Source: Acidimangrovimonas sediminis
GTDB taxonomy: Bacteria; Pseudomonadota; Alphaproteobacteria; Rhodobacterales; Rhodobacteraceae
Length of the DNA stretch: 43,954 nt
Reading direction: 5' to 3'
Assembly (NCBI RefSeq): GCF_002871005.1
Contig: NZ_PHSN01000033.1
Span: 1-43,954 of the forward strand
The notes beneath the pieces are model-generated. The model made no database searches, was not told the origin of the DNA, and saw only the letters and a program-made list of their open reading frames with translations. The position numbers were made by a program, and so were the translations under genes. Below are positions 6,303-15,156 of this stretch, piece after piece (position 1 is the first letter of the stretch; every line of letters starts with the position of its first letter).

Positions 6303-7553
6303 ATGCGCCTGTCGATTTCTGCCCCCGCGCTCGGCGCCCTGTCGCTTGCAGTCCTGCCGCTGGTATCCCTCTCGCTGGCCGTCGGGGCCCGGCCCTGTGC
6401 CGCCGCGACGACGGACACGCCGCAGGTGACGACCCCGGCGCCCGCTTCGGCCCCGGCCAGCGCCCCAGCGGCCGCGGCGGCGGAAAGCCCTGCCCCCGTG
6501 GGTGTGACGACCTCGACCTATCACGACGCCCTCACCGGCCGCGATCTGGCGCTGACCGTCTGGTATCCGGCAAGCGGCCCGGGCACGCCGGTCACCCTCG
6601 GCGGCAACGCGGTGTTCGAGGGGATCTCGGGCGAGCGCGGGGCACCGATCCTGCCAGGGCGGCACCCGATGGTGCTTTTGTCGCACGGCGGCCTGCGCTC
6701 GGCCGACAATACCGGGGCATGGCTTGCCCGGCGGCTGGCCCGCGCGGGCTATGTCGTCGTTGCCGAGGATGGCCCGATGCTGGGCGCGAAGGATGCCCCG
6801 CTGGCCGTGAACGAGATCGCGAACCGGGCCTACGACCTGCGGGGGGCGCTGGATGCCGTGCTTGCCAACCCCGACTGGGAGGCCCGCATCGCGCCCGACC
6901 GCATCGCGGCCATCGGGGTTTTCCTTGGCGGTACCGCGGCGCTGTCGCTGGCTGGCGCGGCGTTCGACCCCGCGGCGTTTGCCCGCAGCTGCGACCCGAC
7001 GCCGGCCACCACCCCTGCCGATATCGCCAAAGGCGCCGCGCAGCCGGGCAAGGCCGCACCCGCCAAGCCCGCCACCGCCAAGCAGGCCAGCGGCGCAGAA
7101 CGCGACGGGCCCGGCCTCGATTGCGCATGGTTCCGGCAGGGCGGGCTGAACCTGCACGCCGCCGACCTGACCCCGCTCGCCAAGCTGACCCGGGACCACC
7201 GCATCGGATTCGCGATCGCCGTGGCGCCGGAATATGCCGCCAGCATGGACCCGGCCAGCCTGACCCGCGGCGCGGTACCGATGGCGATCGTCGACCTGGG
7301 TAAACCCGGGGAAACGCCCGAAGGGATGGAGGGCAAGGTGCTGGCTGACGCCGCCCCGTCGCTGACCTACCTGCGGCTGCCCACGGTCACCCGCTTCGAC
7401 GCCTTCACCCAATGCACCGCCAAGGGGGCGGCGATCCTGAAGGATTCCGGAAGCGACGCGCCGATCTGCAACGACAGCGGCCCCGCCCGCGATGCCGCCC
7501 ATGCCGTGCTGGCCGATGAACTGCGGTCGCTGCTCGACAGCGAGCTGCACTGA
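6303..7553 (+). CDS. Exported alpha/beta-hydrolase-fold protein, probable pseudoenzyme
   Basis: A 416-residue protein of the dienelactone-hydrolase/PAF-acetylhydrolase-like group (COG4188 type). It has an N-terminal signal-like hydrophobic stretch ending in AAA, then an Ala/Pro-rich linker (about 40-65), then the hydrolase fold (TYHDALTGRDLALTVWYPA; HPMVLLSHGG; YDLRGALDAVL). At the nucleophile elbow the expected GxSxGG reads IGVFLGG, so residue 207 is Phe (TTC) instead of Ser. At the C-terminal catalytic histidine the family's HFxFLxxC pattern reads RFDAFTQC, so residue 364 is Arg (CGC) instead of His. Each change needs one base. The frame is intact, so a non-catalytic role or a recent loss are both possible. 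The ATG at 6303 follows GGAG. It overlaps no neighbour. Confidence 0.75.
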   Translation: MRLSISAPALGALSLAVLPLVSLSLAVGARPCAAATTDTPQVTTPAPASAPASAPAAAAAESPAPVGVTTSTYHDALTGRDLALTVWYPASGPGTPVTLGGNAVFEGISGERGAPILPGRHPMVLLSHGGLRSADNTGAWLARRLARAGYVVVAEDGPMLGAKDAPLAVNEIANRAYDLRGALDAVLANPDWEARIAPDRIAAIGVFLGGTAALSLAGAAFDPAAFARSCDPTPATTPADIAKGAAQPGKAAPAKPATAKQASGAERDGPGLDCAWFRQGGLNLHAADLTPLAKLTRDHRIGFAIAVAPEYAASMDPASLTRGAVPMAIVDLGKPGETPEGMEGKVLADAAPSLTYLRLPTVTRFDAFTQCTAKGAAILKDSGSDAPICNDSGPARDAAHAVLADELRSLLDSELH

Positions 7554-7712
7554 GGTCCGCGCCTAGGCTCGGCCTCGGCGCAAGCCGGGCGCACGCGGCC
7601 AGCGCGGTGATGCGCCGGCACCACCAGATCCCGCGCGACCAACCCTGGAGTTTCCGGCCCCCGGGCGCGGGTTGGAATGGCGAATCTCCCTCGCTTCTTC
7701 TAGTATGTCGAA

Positions 7713-9512
7713 ATGGACATTGCCCCAGATATTGAGATTTCCGCCGCCAGCTCTGCCGCTGTCCCACCCGGCGATGCCTTCCTCGACGTCGCGGCGTCAG
7801 CCACCGGGCGGCGCTGGGTCGGCCCTCCGGTCGAGGTTGAGCGCCTTGCCGAGGCGATCGCCCAGGCGACCCGCCTTCCCCGCCCGCTCTGCGCGACGCT
7901 GGCCCGCCGCGGCGTTGCACCGGAGGAGGCAAGCGGCTTCCTCGCCCCTACGCTGCGCGAGCTTCTGCCCGATCCACTGACCCTGCGCGACATGGGTGCG
8001 GCGGCGGAGCGCTTTCTCCAGGCGGTGCGCGGGAACGAGAAGATTGCGGTCTTCGCCGATTACGACGTGGACGGCGGCGCCTCGGCCGCGCTGCTGATCT
8101 GCTGGCTGCGCGACATGGGGCGCGAGGCCACACTCTACATCCCGGACCGGATCGACGAGGGCTATGGCCCGAACGAACCCGCCATGGCGGAGCTTGCGGC
8201 GAAGCACGACCTGATCGTCTGCGTCGATTGCGGCACGCTGAGCCACGGGCCGATCGCCGCCGCCGCGGGCGCCGACGTGATCGTGCTTGATCACCACCTG
8301 GGCGGAGAGACACTGCCCCCCGCGCTGGCCGTGGTGAACCCGAACCGCCAGGACGAGAGCGGCGATCTGGGGCACCTCTGTGCCGCCGCGGTGGTCTTCC
8401 TGATGCTGGTCGAGGCGAACCGCCAGATGCGCGGCGACGGTGCCACGGGCCCCGACCTGATGGGCATGCTCGACCTCGTAGCGCTGGCCACGGTGGCCGA
8501 TGTTGCCCCGCTGATCGGCGTCAACCGGGCGCTTGTCCGGCAGGGGTTGAAGATCATGGCGCAGCGCGGGCGCCCCGGACTGGTGGCCCTGGCCGACGTT
8601 GCCCGGCTGAACGAGGCGCCGGCGCCCTATCACCTTGGCTTCGTGCTCGGCCCGCGGGTCAACGCGGGCGGGAGGATCGGGCGCGCCGACCTTGGCGCGC
8701 GCCTGCTCTCCACCCCCGATCTGCAGGAAGCGCGCGCCCTGGCCGCCCGGCTGGACGAGCTGAACACCGAGCGGCGCGAGATCGAGGCCGCCGTGCGCGC
8801 CGCCGCGCTGGCGCAGGCCGAGGCGCGCGGCCTCGACGGGCCGCTGGTCTGGGCGGCGGGCGAAGGCTGGCACCCGGGCGTCGTCGGCATCGTCGCGGCC
8901 CGCCTGAAGGAAGCGACCAACCGCCCCGCCGTGGTGATCGGGCTTGAAAACGGCGAGGGGAAGGGCTCGGGCCGGTCGATTGCCGGCGTCGATCTGGGCG
9001 CGGCGATTCACCGGGTCGCCTCGGAAGGGCTGTTGATCAAGGGGGGCGGTCACAAGATGGCTGCCGGTCTTACGGTGGCCGCCGATATGCTCGACGCGGC
9101 GATGGCCCGGCTGGGCGAATTGCTCGACCGCCAGGGCGCTTCCGCGATGGGGGTGGCCGACCTGCGCCTCGACGGCATGCTGATGCCGGGGGCGGCCACC
9201 CCCGACCTGATCGACGAGATCGAGACGGCAGGCCCCTTCGGTGCAGGCGCCGCGGCCCCGCGCTTCGCCTTCGCGGCACAGGCGATTCACTTCGCCAAGC
9301 GCGTCGGCGAATCGCACCTGCGATTCTCTTTTTCCGACGGCACAGGGCCAAAGCTGGACGCGATCGCCTTTTCCGCCTTCGACGGCCCCTTGGGCCCGCT
9401 GATCGAAGGCCACGGCGGCGCGCGGCTGCACCTTGCCGGACGGCTGGAGATAAACAGCTGGGGCGGCCGCAGGAAGGTTCAGCTGCGTCTCGAGGATGCC
9501 GCACGGGCCTGA
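7713..9512 (+). CDS. recJ: Single-stranded-DNA-specific 5'-3' exonuclease RecJ
   Basis: Degrades single-stranded DNA from 5' ends in recombination and mismatch or base-excision repair; cytoplasmic. At 599 residues it is a normal RecJ. The DHH phosphoesterase motifs are present: FADYDVDGGASAALL (about 113-127), CVDCG, LDHHLGG (about 192-198), then the DHHA1 domain with HPGVVGIVAARLKE and GGGHKMAAGLTV. A C-terminal OB-like domain ends in VQLRLEDAARA. The ATG at 7713 gives the first residues MDIAPDIEIS; no strong Shine-Dalgarno sequence is visible. It lies upstream of tRNA-Glu on the same strand. Confidence 0.96.
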   Translation: MDIAPDIEISAASSAAVPPGDAFLDVAASATGRRWVGPPVEVERLAEAIAQATRLPRPLCATLARRGVAPEEASGFLAPTLRELLPDPLTLRDMGAAAERFLQAVRGNEKIAVFADYDVDGGASAALLICWLRDMGREATLYIPDRIDEGYGPNEPAMAELAAKHDLIVCVDCGTLSHGPIAAAAGADVIVLDHHLGGETLPPALAVVNPNRQDESGDLGHLCAAAVVFLMLVEANRQMRGDGATGPDLMGMLDLVALATVADVAPLIGVNRALVRQGLKIMAQRGRPGLVALADVARLNEAPAPYHLGFVLGPRVNAGGRIGRADLGARLLSTPDLQEARALAARLDELNTERREIEAAVRAAALAQAEARGLDGPLVWAAGEGWHPGVVGIVAARLKEATNRPAVVIGLENGEGKGSGRSIAGVDLGAAIHRVASEGLLIKGGGHKMAAGLTVAADMLDAAMARLGELLDRQGASAMGVADLRLDGMLMPGAATPDLIDEIETAGPFGAGAAAPRFAFAAQAIHFAKRVGESHLRFSFSDGTGPKLDAIAFSAFDGPLGPLIEGHGGARLHLAGRLEINSWGGRRKVQLRLEDAARA

Positions 9513-9568
9513 TCCGCGGGGGAAATTGGGTGACGCAGGAATTTCGTCACGAACCTCGCTTTTCCCTC

Positions 9569-9597
9569 TTGCGAGTCATCCCCGTACCGCCTAAACA
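9569..9597 (+). promoter_or_regulatory. Putative promoter of tRNA-Glu
   Basis: TTGCGA at 9569-9574 and TAAACA at 9592-9597 are 17 bp apart and end 18 bp before the tRNA, a sensible distance for a short leader. Both boxes deviate from consensus. Confidence 0.35.
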
Positions 9598-9615
9598 CCG
9601 CCCCACGCCAAGCGC

Positions 9616-9690
9616 GGCCCGTTCGTCTATCGGTTAGGACGCCAGGTTTTCAACCTGGAAAGAGGGGTTCGACTCCCCTACGGGCTGCCA
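9616..9690 (+). tRNA. tRNA-Glu (anticodon TTC)
   Basis: A 75-nt cloverleaf including the encoded CCA. The acceptor arm GGCCCGT pairs with ACGGGCT (first pair G-T), with G as discriminator. The anticodon stem CCAGG/CCTGG holds a TTTTCAA loop with anticodon TTC, reading GAA/GAG. The T arm is GAGGGGTTCGACTCCCC, with the GTTCGA loop. No copy of the tRNA 3' end is repeated in the window, so there is no sign of an integrated element here. Confidence 0.97.
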
Positions 9691-9905
9691 TTTCTCCCGC
9701 ATGATGTCGAAGACAAACGGCAGATCAAGGTCGGCCAGTAACCTGCTGTGCCCGGTCTTCCCGACCCTGCCCACACCCCGTGCCACGACCCGGGCGTCAC
9801 GCTCCCCCAAGGACCGAGACATATCACCATGTCGCGTCGGACAGCGCGAGGCCGGAGGTGAATTCAGGTCACGCCGCCCTGCCACCCAAGCCCTGAAGCC
9901 CCCGC

Positions 9906-11957
9906 CTAGGAGGCGCGGCGGAGGTCTTCCGCCCGGGCGGAGGTGCGGAACCTTGCCGCCTGCTCCGCCAGCGTTGCCGCCTGTTGGCGGAGTGCCGAGA
10001 TGGCGGCCGAGGTTTCCTCGAACATCGCGGCGTTCTGCTGCGTCAGGCGGTCGAGCTGGTCCACCGCCCCGTTGATTTCGGTCAGGCCGAGCGATTGTTT
10101 CTGCGCCGCCACCGCGATCTCGCGGACCAGGCCGTCGACATCGCTGACGAGGCGGTCGATCTCGCCCAGCATGTCGCCCGTCCTGGCGACCAGGCTGACG
10201 CCCTGCTGCACCTGTCGGTCCGAGGTCGCGATCAGTTCCGAGATCTCGCCCGCCGCATCGGCCGACCGCTGCGCCAGCGCCCGCACCTCCGAGGCGACCA
10301 CGGCGAAACCCCGGCCCGTCTCGCCGGCGCGGGCGGCCTCGACCCCGGCGTTGAGCGCGAGCAGGTTGGTCTGGAAGGCGATATCCTCGATCACATCGGT
10401 AATGCGCGAGATCTTCTTGGATCCCTCCGCGATGTCGTTCATCGCCCCGATCGTCTGGGCAACCACCTCGCGCCCCTCGCCCGACCGGCTGCGCGCCGTC
10501 CCCACGACCGTGGCCGCATTCGCAGCCCCCCGGGAGGAACCGCCGACGGTTTCCGTAAGTTCGGCGATCGCCGCCGCCGTCTCCTCGAGAGAGGCGGCCT
10601 GCCGTTCCGCGCGGGTTCCCAGGTCGGTGGCCGCGCGCGTCAGGCTTTCGGTTTCGCTCAGCGTCATGTCGACATTGCCCTGGATCGCGCCGACAAGCGC
10701 GGTCATGCCCTCCAGCGCCGCGTTGAAATTGGTCCGCAACGCCTCCATCTCGCCGGGCATCGGCGTGGTGATCCGGCTGGTCAGGTCGCCTTCGCGCAGC
10801 GCCTCGACCGCGTGCAGGAAGTCGAGGACCGCCCGCTTGCGCGCGGTGACGTCCATGGCGAACTTCACCACCTTCACCGGCTGCCCGTCTTCGCCCAGGA
10901 TCGGGTTGTAGGTCGCCTGGATCCAGACCTCGCGCCCGCCCCGGGCCATGCGGCGGAACTCCCCCTCGCGGAACCTGCCGCTGCGCAGGTCCGACCAGAG
11001 CGCGGCGTAGTCGGGGCCGTCACGATCCTCCGGGCAGACGAATTCGGAATGGTGGCGGCCGATCACGCTGGTGCGGTCACAGCCCATGGTGGTGCAGAAA
11101 TTGTCGTTCGCGCGCAGGACCCGACCGTCGAGCGCGAACTCGATCACCGCCTGCGACCGGCCGAGCGCCTCGATCTGCGCCGCCGCGTCGCGGGCCGTGG
11201 CGCGCGAGGCGGTGATATCGATGGCCAGCTTGGCGATGGAGACCAGATTGCCGTTCGTGTCGAAGATCGGGTTATAGGTCGCCTGCAGCCAGATCTCCTG
11301 CCCGGTCTTGCCGATGCGGCGGAACTCCCCCTCGTGGAACTCCCCCCGCCTGAGCCCGTCCCAGAACGCCCGGTAGGCGGCCCCCTCGGCCGTGCCCGGC
11401 GGCATGAAGATGCGGTGATGCTGCCCCCGAATCTCGTCGATCGTGTAGCCCGTCACCTTCAGGAACAGCGGGTTCGCATCGAGGACGATGCCCTCGGGGC
11501 TGAAATCGATCACGGCGTTCGAACGGCGCACCGCGTCCACCATCGCACGGCTGCGCGCCGCCTCCTCGGTCCCGCGGGTGACATCGGTTGCGACGGCCAG
11601 GATCTGCGAAAGGCTGCCGTCGGCGGCCCGGACCGGCACCTGCGTGAGGTCAAGCCAGAGGCGCGCGCCCGACCGGCCCTGATGCGGCAGCGTCTCCCGG
11701 GCGGTTTCCCCCCGTGCGAGGGCCTGCCATGCGGCCCCCGTGCCGAAGGCGCCGCGCGCTTCGGGCGCGATCAACGCCTGCAGTTGCGTCCCGTCGAGCA
11801 TGCCGGGCCCATGGCCAAGCATCCCCGCATAGCTGGGGCTGGTCGAAAGGATCGTGCCATCCGGCCGAAAGACCACGACGGCAAGCTCCTCCTCGATTGC
11901 CCGCAGGCGCGCGGCTTCGGGGGCGGGGGCGGTCGCGGCACGGGATCTGAACAGCAT
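9906..11957 (-). CDS. Soluble methyl-accepting chemotaxis protein with three PAS domains
   Basis: A 683-residue chemoreceptor without transmembrane segments, so probably cytoplasmic. The order is PAS (about 18-130), PAS (about 135-252), PAS (about 260-375), a HAMP-like segment (about 380-430, [20 protein letters not shown]) and the MCP signalling domain (about 430-670). The signalling hairpin tip reads [23 protein letters not shown] 2 and 3 share GRHH/GQHH, GEFRR and QATYNPI motifs and look like an internal duplication. No C-terminal NWETF-like methylation tether is seen. The protein would signal to CheA/CheW in response to an internal redox or ligand cue. It lies 201 bp beyond the catabolic operon on the same strand and could be part of the same response. 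Confidence 0.93.
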   Translation of the reverse strand: MLFRSRAATAPAPEAARLRAIEEELAVVVFRPDGTILSTSPSYAGMLGHGPGMLDGTQLQALIAPEARGAFGTGAAWQALARGETARETLPHQGRSGARLWLDLTQVPVRAADGSLSQILAVATDVTRGTEEAARSRAMVDAVRRSNAVIDFSPEGIVLDANPLFLKVTGYTIDEIRGQHHRIFMPPGTAEGAAYRAFWDGLRRGEFHEGEFRRIGKTGQEIWLQATYNPIFDTNGNLVSIAKLAIDITASRATARDAAAQIEALGRSQAVIEFALDGRVLRANDNFCTTMGCDRTSVIGRHHSEFVCPEDRDGPDYAALWSDLRSGRFREGEFRRMARGGREVWIQATYNPILGEDGQPVKVVKFAMDVTARKRAVLDFLHAVEALREGDLTSRITTPMPGEMEALRTNFNAALEGMTALVGAIQGNVDMTLSETESLTRAATDLGTRAERQAASLEETAAAIAELTETVGGSSRGAANAATVVGTARSRSGEGREVVAQTIGAMNDIAEGSKKISRITDVIEDIAFQTNLLALNAGVEAARAGETGRGFAVVASEVRALAQRSADAAGEISELIATSDRQVQQGVSLVARTGDMLGEIDRLVSDVDGLVREIAVAAQKQSLGLTEINGAVDQLDRLTQQNAAMFEETSAAISALRQQAATLAEQAARFRTSARAEDLRRAS

Positions 11958-12158
11958 GATTCGCCTGACGTCGGGAACAGGGGTGTTCTGGATGCACCAG
12001 CCGGGGTTTAGAAATCGTTCATCGCTTGACGCCGCGGCCCGGCACGAACCGCCGTGTCCAGCCCGTCGCGAGAGGGAAGCGCAGCCCGAAGACCCAGCGC
12101 CATCCCCGCGACCGACCGAGGCGGACCTACCTGACCGCCGCCCCCTTTCCCCAACCGC

Positions 12159-13211
12159 TCACCGGCTTTCCGGCGGGATGTAAGCCGTCCAGTTCTCCGC
12201 AAGTTCGGGCATGTCGGCAAAGCGCTTGCGGGCGTCGGCGGCCCGCCCGACCAGCTCCGCCGCCGTCATGTCACGGCCCGCGCAATAGGCGTCGAGCCCC
12301 GCGATGCTCTCGGTGATCACGCCGAAACCGCGCAGCATGACCGCCGAGGCCAGCCCCGCCGCCGACGCCCCGGCCAGCAGGGCGCGCGCCACGTCCTCTC
12401 CACCGGTGATGCCGTTGATGCCGATCAGCGTTCGTTCGGGTCCCAGTGCCGCGCGGCACAGCGCCAGCCAGTGACAGGTCAGCGGCAGGTTCCAGAACCC
12501 GCCATAGCCGCCAGAGGTGCCCAGCATCGGCGCCTGTGTCTCAAGGTCGGGCAGCATGCCCAGCAGACGGCCGGCGACGATGACGCTTTCGGCCCCCGCT
12601 CCGGCCGCCGCGCGGGCAAGGTCGGGGACGTCGTTCGACTGCCCTGTCAGCTTGACCCAGACCGGGATCGAGACCGCCTCACAGATCCGCCGGGTCAGCT
12701 GCGCGACCCGCTCGGCGCCGGTTTCCGTCGCCACCGCCCCGGCGGCCGCCTCGCGCGCATAGGGGGTGCCGATGTTGAATTCCAGCACCCGCAGCCCCGC
12801 CGCCTCGACCGCGCGCGCCATCTCCACCGCGCGGTCGATGTCGGCGAGGATCAGGCTCGGCACCAGAAGGCACTCCGCCGCCCGGGCGGTCGCATCATGG
12901 GCCACCGCCCGGTCGAGCCATGCCTCGAACTCCAGCGGATGCAGGCCCGAGCGCGACAGGATCATCGTCGCCGGATCAGCCTCCGGCCCCCAGGCCACCG
13001 GCCTCCAGCGGCTGTCGAGCGCCACGTATTCCGCGGCGCGAAGCTGGGCCCTGGCGGCGGCGCTCTCGTTGGTCGACTTCACGACGACCGCGCCAGCGCC
13101 CGCGGCGATCGCCGCCTCGATCCCGCCATCGCGGATCATGTGCTCGGCCGGGGCGGCGATGACGGGGTTCTTCAGCGCAAGGCGGCCGAGACGACTTGTC
13201 AGTCGCGACAT
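12159..13211 (-). CDS. Dihydroorotate dehydrogenase-like FMN flavoprotein
   Basis: A TIM-barrel FMN oxidoreductase of 350 residues related to dihydroorotate dehydrogenase and to the PreA subunit of dihydropyrimidine dehydrogenase. Features seen: LKNPVIAAPAEHM near the start, VVKSTNE, LEFNIGTP, PVWVKLTG (phosphate/FMN region) and GINGITGGEDVARALLAGA near the C-terminus, which matches the FMN-phosphate loop. No iron-sulphur cysteine clusters are visible, so any redox partner is separate. It is last in the leftward catabolic operon, 73 bp after the aldolase gene, with a short tandem repeat in between. Reduction or oxidation of a ring double bond in the unknown substrate is a reasonable inference; pyrimidine biosynthesis is unlikely given the context. 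Confidence 0.82.
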   Translation of the reverse strand: MSRLTSRLGRLALKNPVIAAPAEHMIRDGGIEAAIAAGAGAVVVKSTNESAAARAQLRAAEYVALDSRWRPVAWGPEADPATMILSRSGLHPLEFEAWLDRAVAHDATARAAECLLVPSLILADIDRAVEMARAVEAAGLRVLEFNIGTPYAREAAAGAVATETGAERVAQLTRRICEAVSIPVWVKLTGQSNDVPDLARAAAGAGAESVIVAGRLLGMLPDLETQAPMLGTSGGYGGFWNLPLTCHWLALCRAALGPERTLIGINGITGGEDVARALLAGASAAGLASAVMLRGFGVITESIAGLDAYCAGRDMTAAELVGRAADARKRFADMPELAENWTAYIPPESR

Positions 13212-13243
13212 CCGCAGCCTCCCGCGGGGCGGGAACGGCGCCG

Positions 13244-13275
13244 GGACAGGGGGCAGGACAGGGGGCAGGACAGGG
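13244..13275. repeat. 12-bp tandem repeat, 2.7 copies
   Basis: The unit GGACAGGGGGCA occurs twice in full at 13244-13267, followed by the partial copy GGACAGGG. It fills half of the 73-bp gap between the aldolase and the DHOD-like genes. It most likely arose by slippage; an effect on mRNA is possible but unproven. Confidence 0.8.
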
Positions 13276-13284
13276 CCGACATCG

Positions 13285-14064
13285 CTAGGCCGCCCCGTCC
13301 ACGCCGCCGCGAAAGCTGCCCAGGGCCGCCACCGCCGCGCTGCGCAGAAAGCCCTGGTCGGCCGACAGGATCAAAGCGGACGCGCCCTGCCCCGCCATGT
13401 CGGCCGCATCCTCGGGCGAACCGGGCAGGATCGCGATCGGTTTCCGCCCCTTCGCCGCGGCCAGCACGCGGGACGCGGCGTCGCGCACCGCCTCGGGGCC
13501 CTGCCCCAACCCGCCGTAGGCGGCACCAAGATCGCCACGGCCGATGAAGATCCCGTCCAGGCCCTCGACGGCAAGGATCTCGTCGATGTTCTCCACCGCC
13601 TCGGGGTCCTCGATCATCGCGATCACCGTGACCCGCGCGTCCTGCCGGGCGATGTGCGCGGCCATGCCTTCCGCGCCGAAGGCGCCTGCCCGCGTCGTGG
13701 GGGCAAAGCCGCGCCGGCCCGGGCGGTAGCGGCAGGCCTCGACCACCGCGCGCGCCTTTTCGGCACTGTCGACATGGGGCACCAAAACCCCGTCCGCGCC
13801 GCAGTCGAGCACCGACAGAAGCGCCGCCGGATCCGCGCTCTGCACCCGCACGACCGAGGCGATGCCCCAGGCGCGACAGGCCAGCACGATCGCGTCGGTG
13901 GTTTCGCGGTTGAAGGGGGAATGTTCCTCATCCACCACGACGAAGTCGAACCCGACCGCACCAAGGATCTCGGCCGGCATCGTCGCCGGGATCTTCAGGA
14001 ACGATCCATAGAGCCGCTCTCCCTCGAGAAAGCGCTTGCGAAAGCCAGTGGCTGTCATCTTCAT
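13285..14064 (-). CDS. HpcH/HpaI-type class II aldolase
   Basis: A metal-dependent aldolase of 259 residues that cleaves 2-keto-hydroxy acids to pyruvate and an aldehyde, or a related citrate-lyase-like reaction. The family residues are visible: VDEEHSPF (D45, E47, H48), R73 in VVRVQSADPA, the loop GADGVLVPHVDSAEKA, E in AMIEDPEAVENI (metal ligand) and D in GIFIGRGDLGAAYG (metal ligand). In the operon it follows the DUF6282 gene by 64 bp. It probably performs the carbon-carbon cleavage of the pathway. The true substrate is unknown; relatives include 4-hydroxy-2-oxo-heptanedioate and 2-dehydro-3-deoxyglucarate aldolases. Confidence 0.88.
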   Translation of the reverse strand: MKMTATGFRKRFLEGERLYGSFLKIPATMPAEILGAVGFDFVVVDEEHSPFNRETTDAIVLACRAWGIASVVRVQSADPAALLSVLDCGADGVLVPHVDSAEKARAVVEACRYRPGRRGFAPTTRAGAFGAEGMAAHIARQDARVTVIAMIEDPEAVENIDEILAVEGLDGIFIGRGDLGAAYGGLGQGPEAVRDAASRVLAAAKGRKPIAILPGSPEDAADMAGQGASALILSADQGFLRSAAVAALGSFRGGVDGAA

Positions 14065-14128
14065 CTCCAGATTTTGCAGGCCCGGTGACGCCCCGCCGGC
14101 GGCCCCTGCCGCCCGCGGGGCGCGGGGG

Positions 14129-15058
14129 TCAGGCCGCGTCCAGCCCCAGAACGTCGGCGGCGTTGGTGGCGACCATCTTGTGGATGTCCTCGTCGCCGTA
14201 TCCCAGCGACAGGCACAGCGCGACGCCGCGGCGCATGCCGTCGAGGGGCGCGAAGGTTCCGACCTGGCCCAGATCGGAACAGAGGATCGTGTTGTCGACC
14301 CCCGCCGCCTCGATATGCGCCTTCAGGTCCTCGTCGGTGCGGGTCTTGAACTTCGACCCCTCGAGGAAGAAGCCCAGAGAATGTTCCACCTGCGCGCCCA
14401 TCCCGGCGATGCCCTTCACGTCGTCGATCGAGGCGCCGACGATGTCCTCGGGGTGGGTGAACATCAGCCGGGTCACGCCCCGCGCCCTGGCCTCCTCGAA
14501 CACCTTCCAGGTTTCGCTCACGTGGATATGGCCGCTGGCCAGCGCCATGTCGGTTCGGGCCACGATGTCGAGCACTTCCTTGACATCGTCGCGAACCTGC
14601 TTGTTGGCGTCGAGCACCGGAACCGGCGTCGCGTGCCGCATCTTCTGGGTCGAGGCCGGATGCGACCAGTTCGCGCTCTTTTCCCAGGCAAGGTGGTTCT
14701 CGGCCGCCAGTGTCGGCATGAAGACGATCTTCGCCCCCATCGCCGCGGCATGTTCCACCGCGTAGGGGTTCATCCCGCCCACCACGTTGTTGAGCACGAG
14801 CGAGGTGTAGACCCGGGTCTTCAGCTCGGGGAAATTGTCGTTGATCAGGATCGCGGTCGCAGTGCCCGCATAGTCGTGATCCTTGGTCACCACCGCGCGA
14901 AAGCCCGCCTCCGACGCCTGACGGGCGAGCGCGAGATGGTCGAGGGCGCGCGGCGCGATCGAGGGGCCGGTGTGCACATGGGTGTCGACCGCGCCCTGAA
15001 GGATCCTGTCGATCCGGGCCGCGGTCTCTGGGTCGGTGGTGAAGGGGGTGTCCAGCAT
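14129..15058 (-). CDS. DUF6282-family amidohydrolase-like metalloenzyme
   Basis: A 309-residue protein of the metal-dependent hydrolase (amidohydrolase-like TIM barrel) superfamily. The HxH metal motif is DTHVHTGPS near residue 25. Later histidine/acid motifs are KDHDYAG, ASGHIHVSE, FTHPEDIVGA and ILCSDLGQ (candidate catalytic Asp). These agree with the DUF6282 family, whose members sit in catabolic operons and mostly lack a tested function. The ATG at 15058 is chosen because MLDTPFTTDPETAARIDRIL precedes the HxH strand and a GAGAGG sequence lies upstream; a longer open frame exists but reads unlike the family. It is likely to hydrolyse an amide, ester or lactone bond in the operon's substrate. 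Confidence 0.85.
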   Translation of the reverse strand: MLDTPFTTDPETAARIDRILQGAVDTHVHTGPSIAPRALDHLALARQASEAGFRAVVTKDHDYAGTATAILINDNFPELKTRVYTSLVLNNVVGGMNPYAVEHAAAMGAKIVFMPTLAAENHLAWEKSANWSHPASTQKMRHATPVPVLDANKQVRDDVKEVLDIVARTDMALASGHIHVSETWKVFEEARARGVTRLMFTHPEDIVGASIDDVKGIAGMGAQVEHSLGFFLEGSKFKTRTDEDLKAHIEAAGVDNTILCSDLGQVGTFAPLDGMRRGVALCLSLGYGDEDIHKMVATNAADVLGLDAA

Positions 15059-15156
15059 AGCCTCTCTCCTCTCGAGTCTGGGACCGGCGCGCCCTTGTGG
15101 GGCACGCCGCGGAAACGGCCGGGTCCGGTCGGGCGCCGGGTCCGGCCCGTCGTGTT

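Noticed and set aside
4245-7550. A very long open frame (about 1,100 codons) on the minus strand opposite luxR, glpX and the hydrolase gene
   Set aside because: It is a shadow frame of GC-rich codon usage: it crosses three well-supported genes and their gaps, has low-complexity Arg/Gly/His-rich translation and no recognisable domain.
9634-9885. A short minus-strand open frame containing GESNPSFQVENLA
   Set aside because: This is the translated complement of the tRNA-Glu gene, a known annotation artefact.
9616-9905. A possible integration site for a mobile element at the tRNA-Glu 3' end
   Set aside because: No integrase gene follows and I found no repeat of the tRNA 3' end in the window.
12159-13211. 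Annotation as pyrimidine-biosynthesis dihydroorotate dehydrogenase (pyrD)
   Set aside because: The context is a catabolic operon and several motifs fit DHOD-like/PreA relatives better than a true PyrD.
13244-13275. Repeats considered as a CRISPR array
   Set aside because: The units are 12 bp, adjacent and without spacers, and no cas gene is present. The other repeat arrays (27391, 43049) fail for the same reasons.
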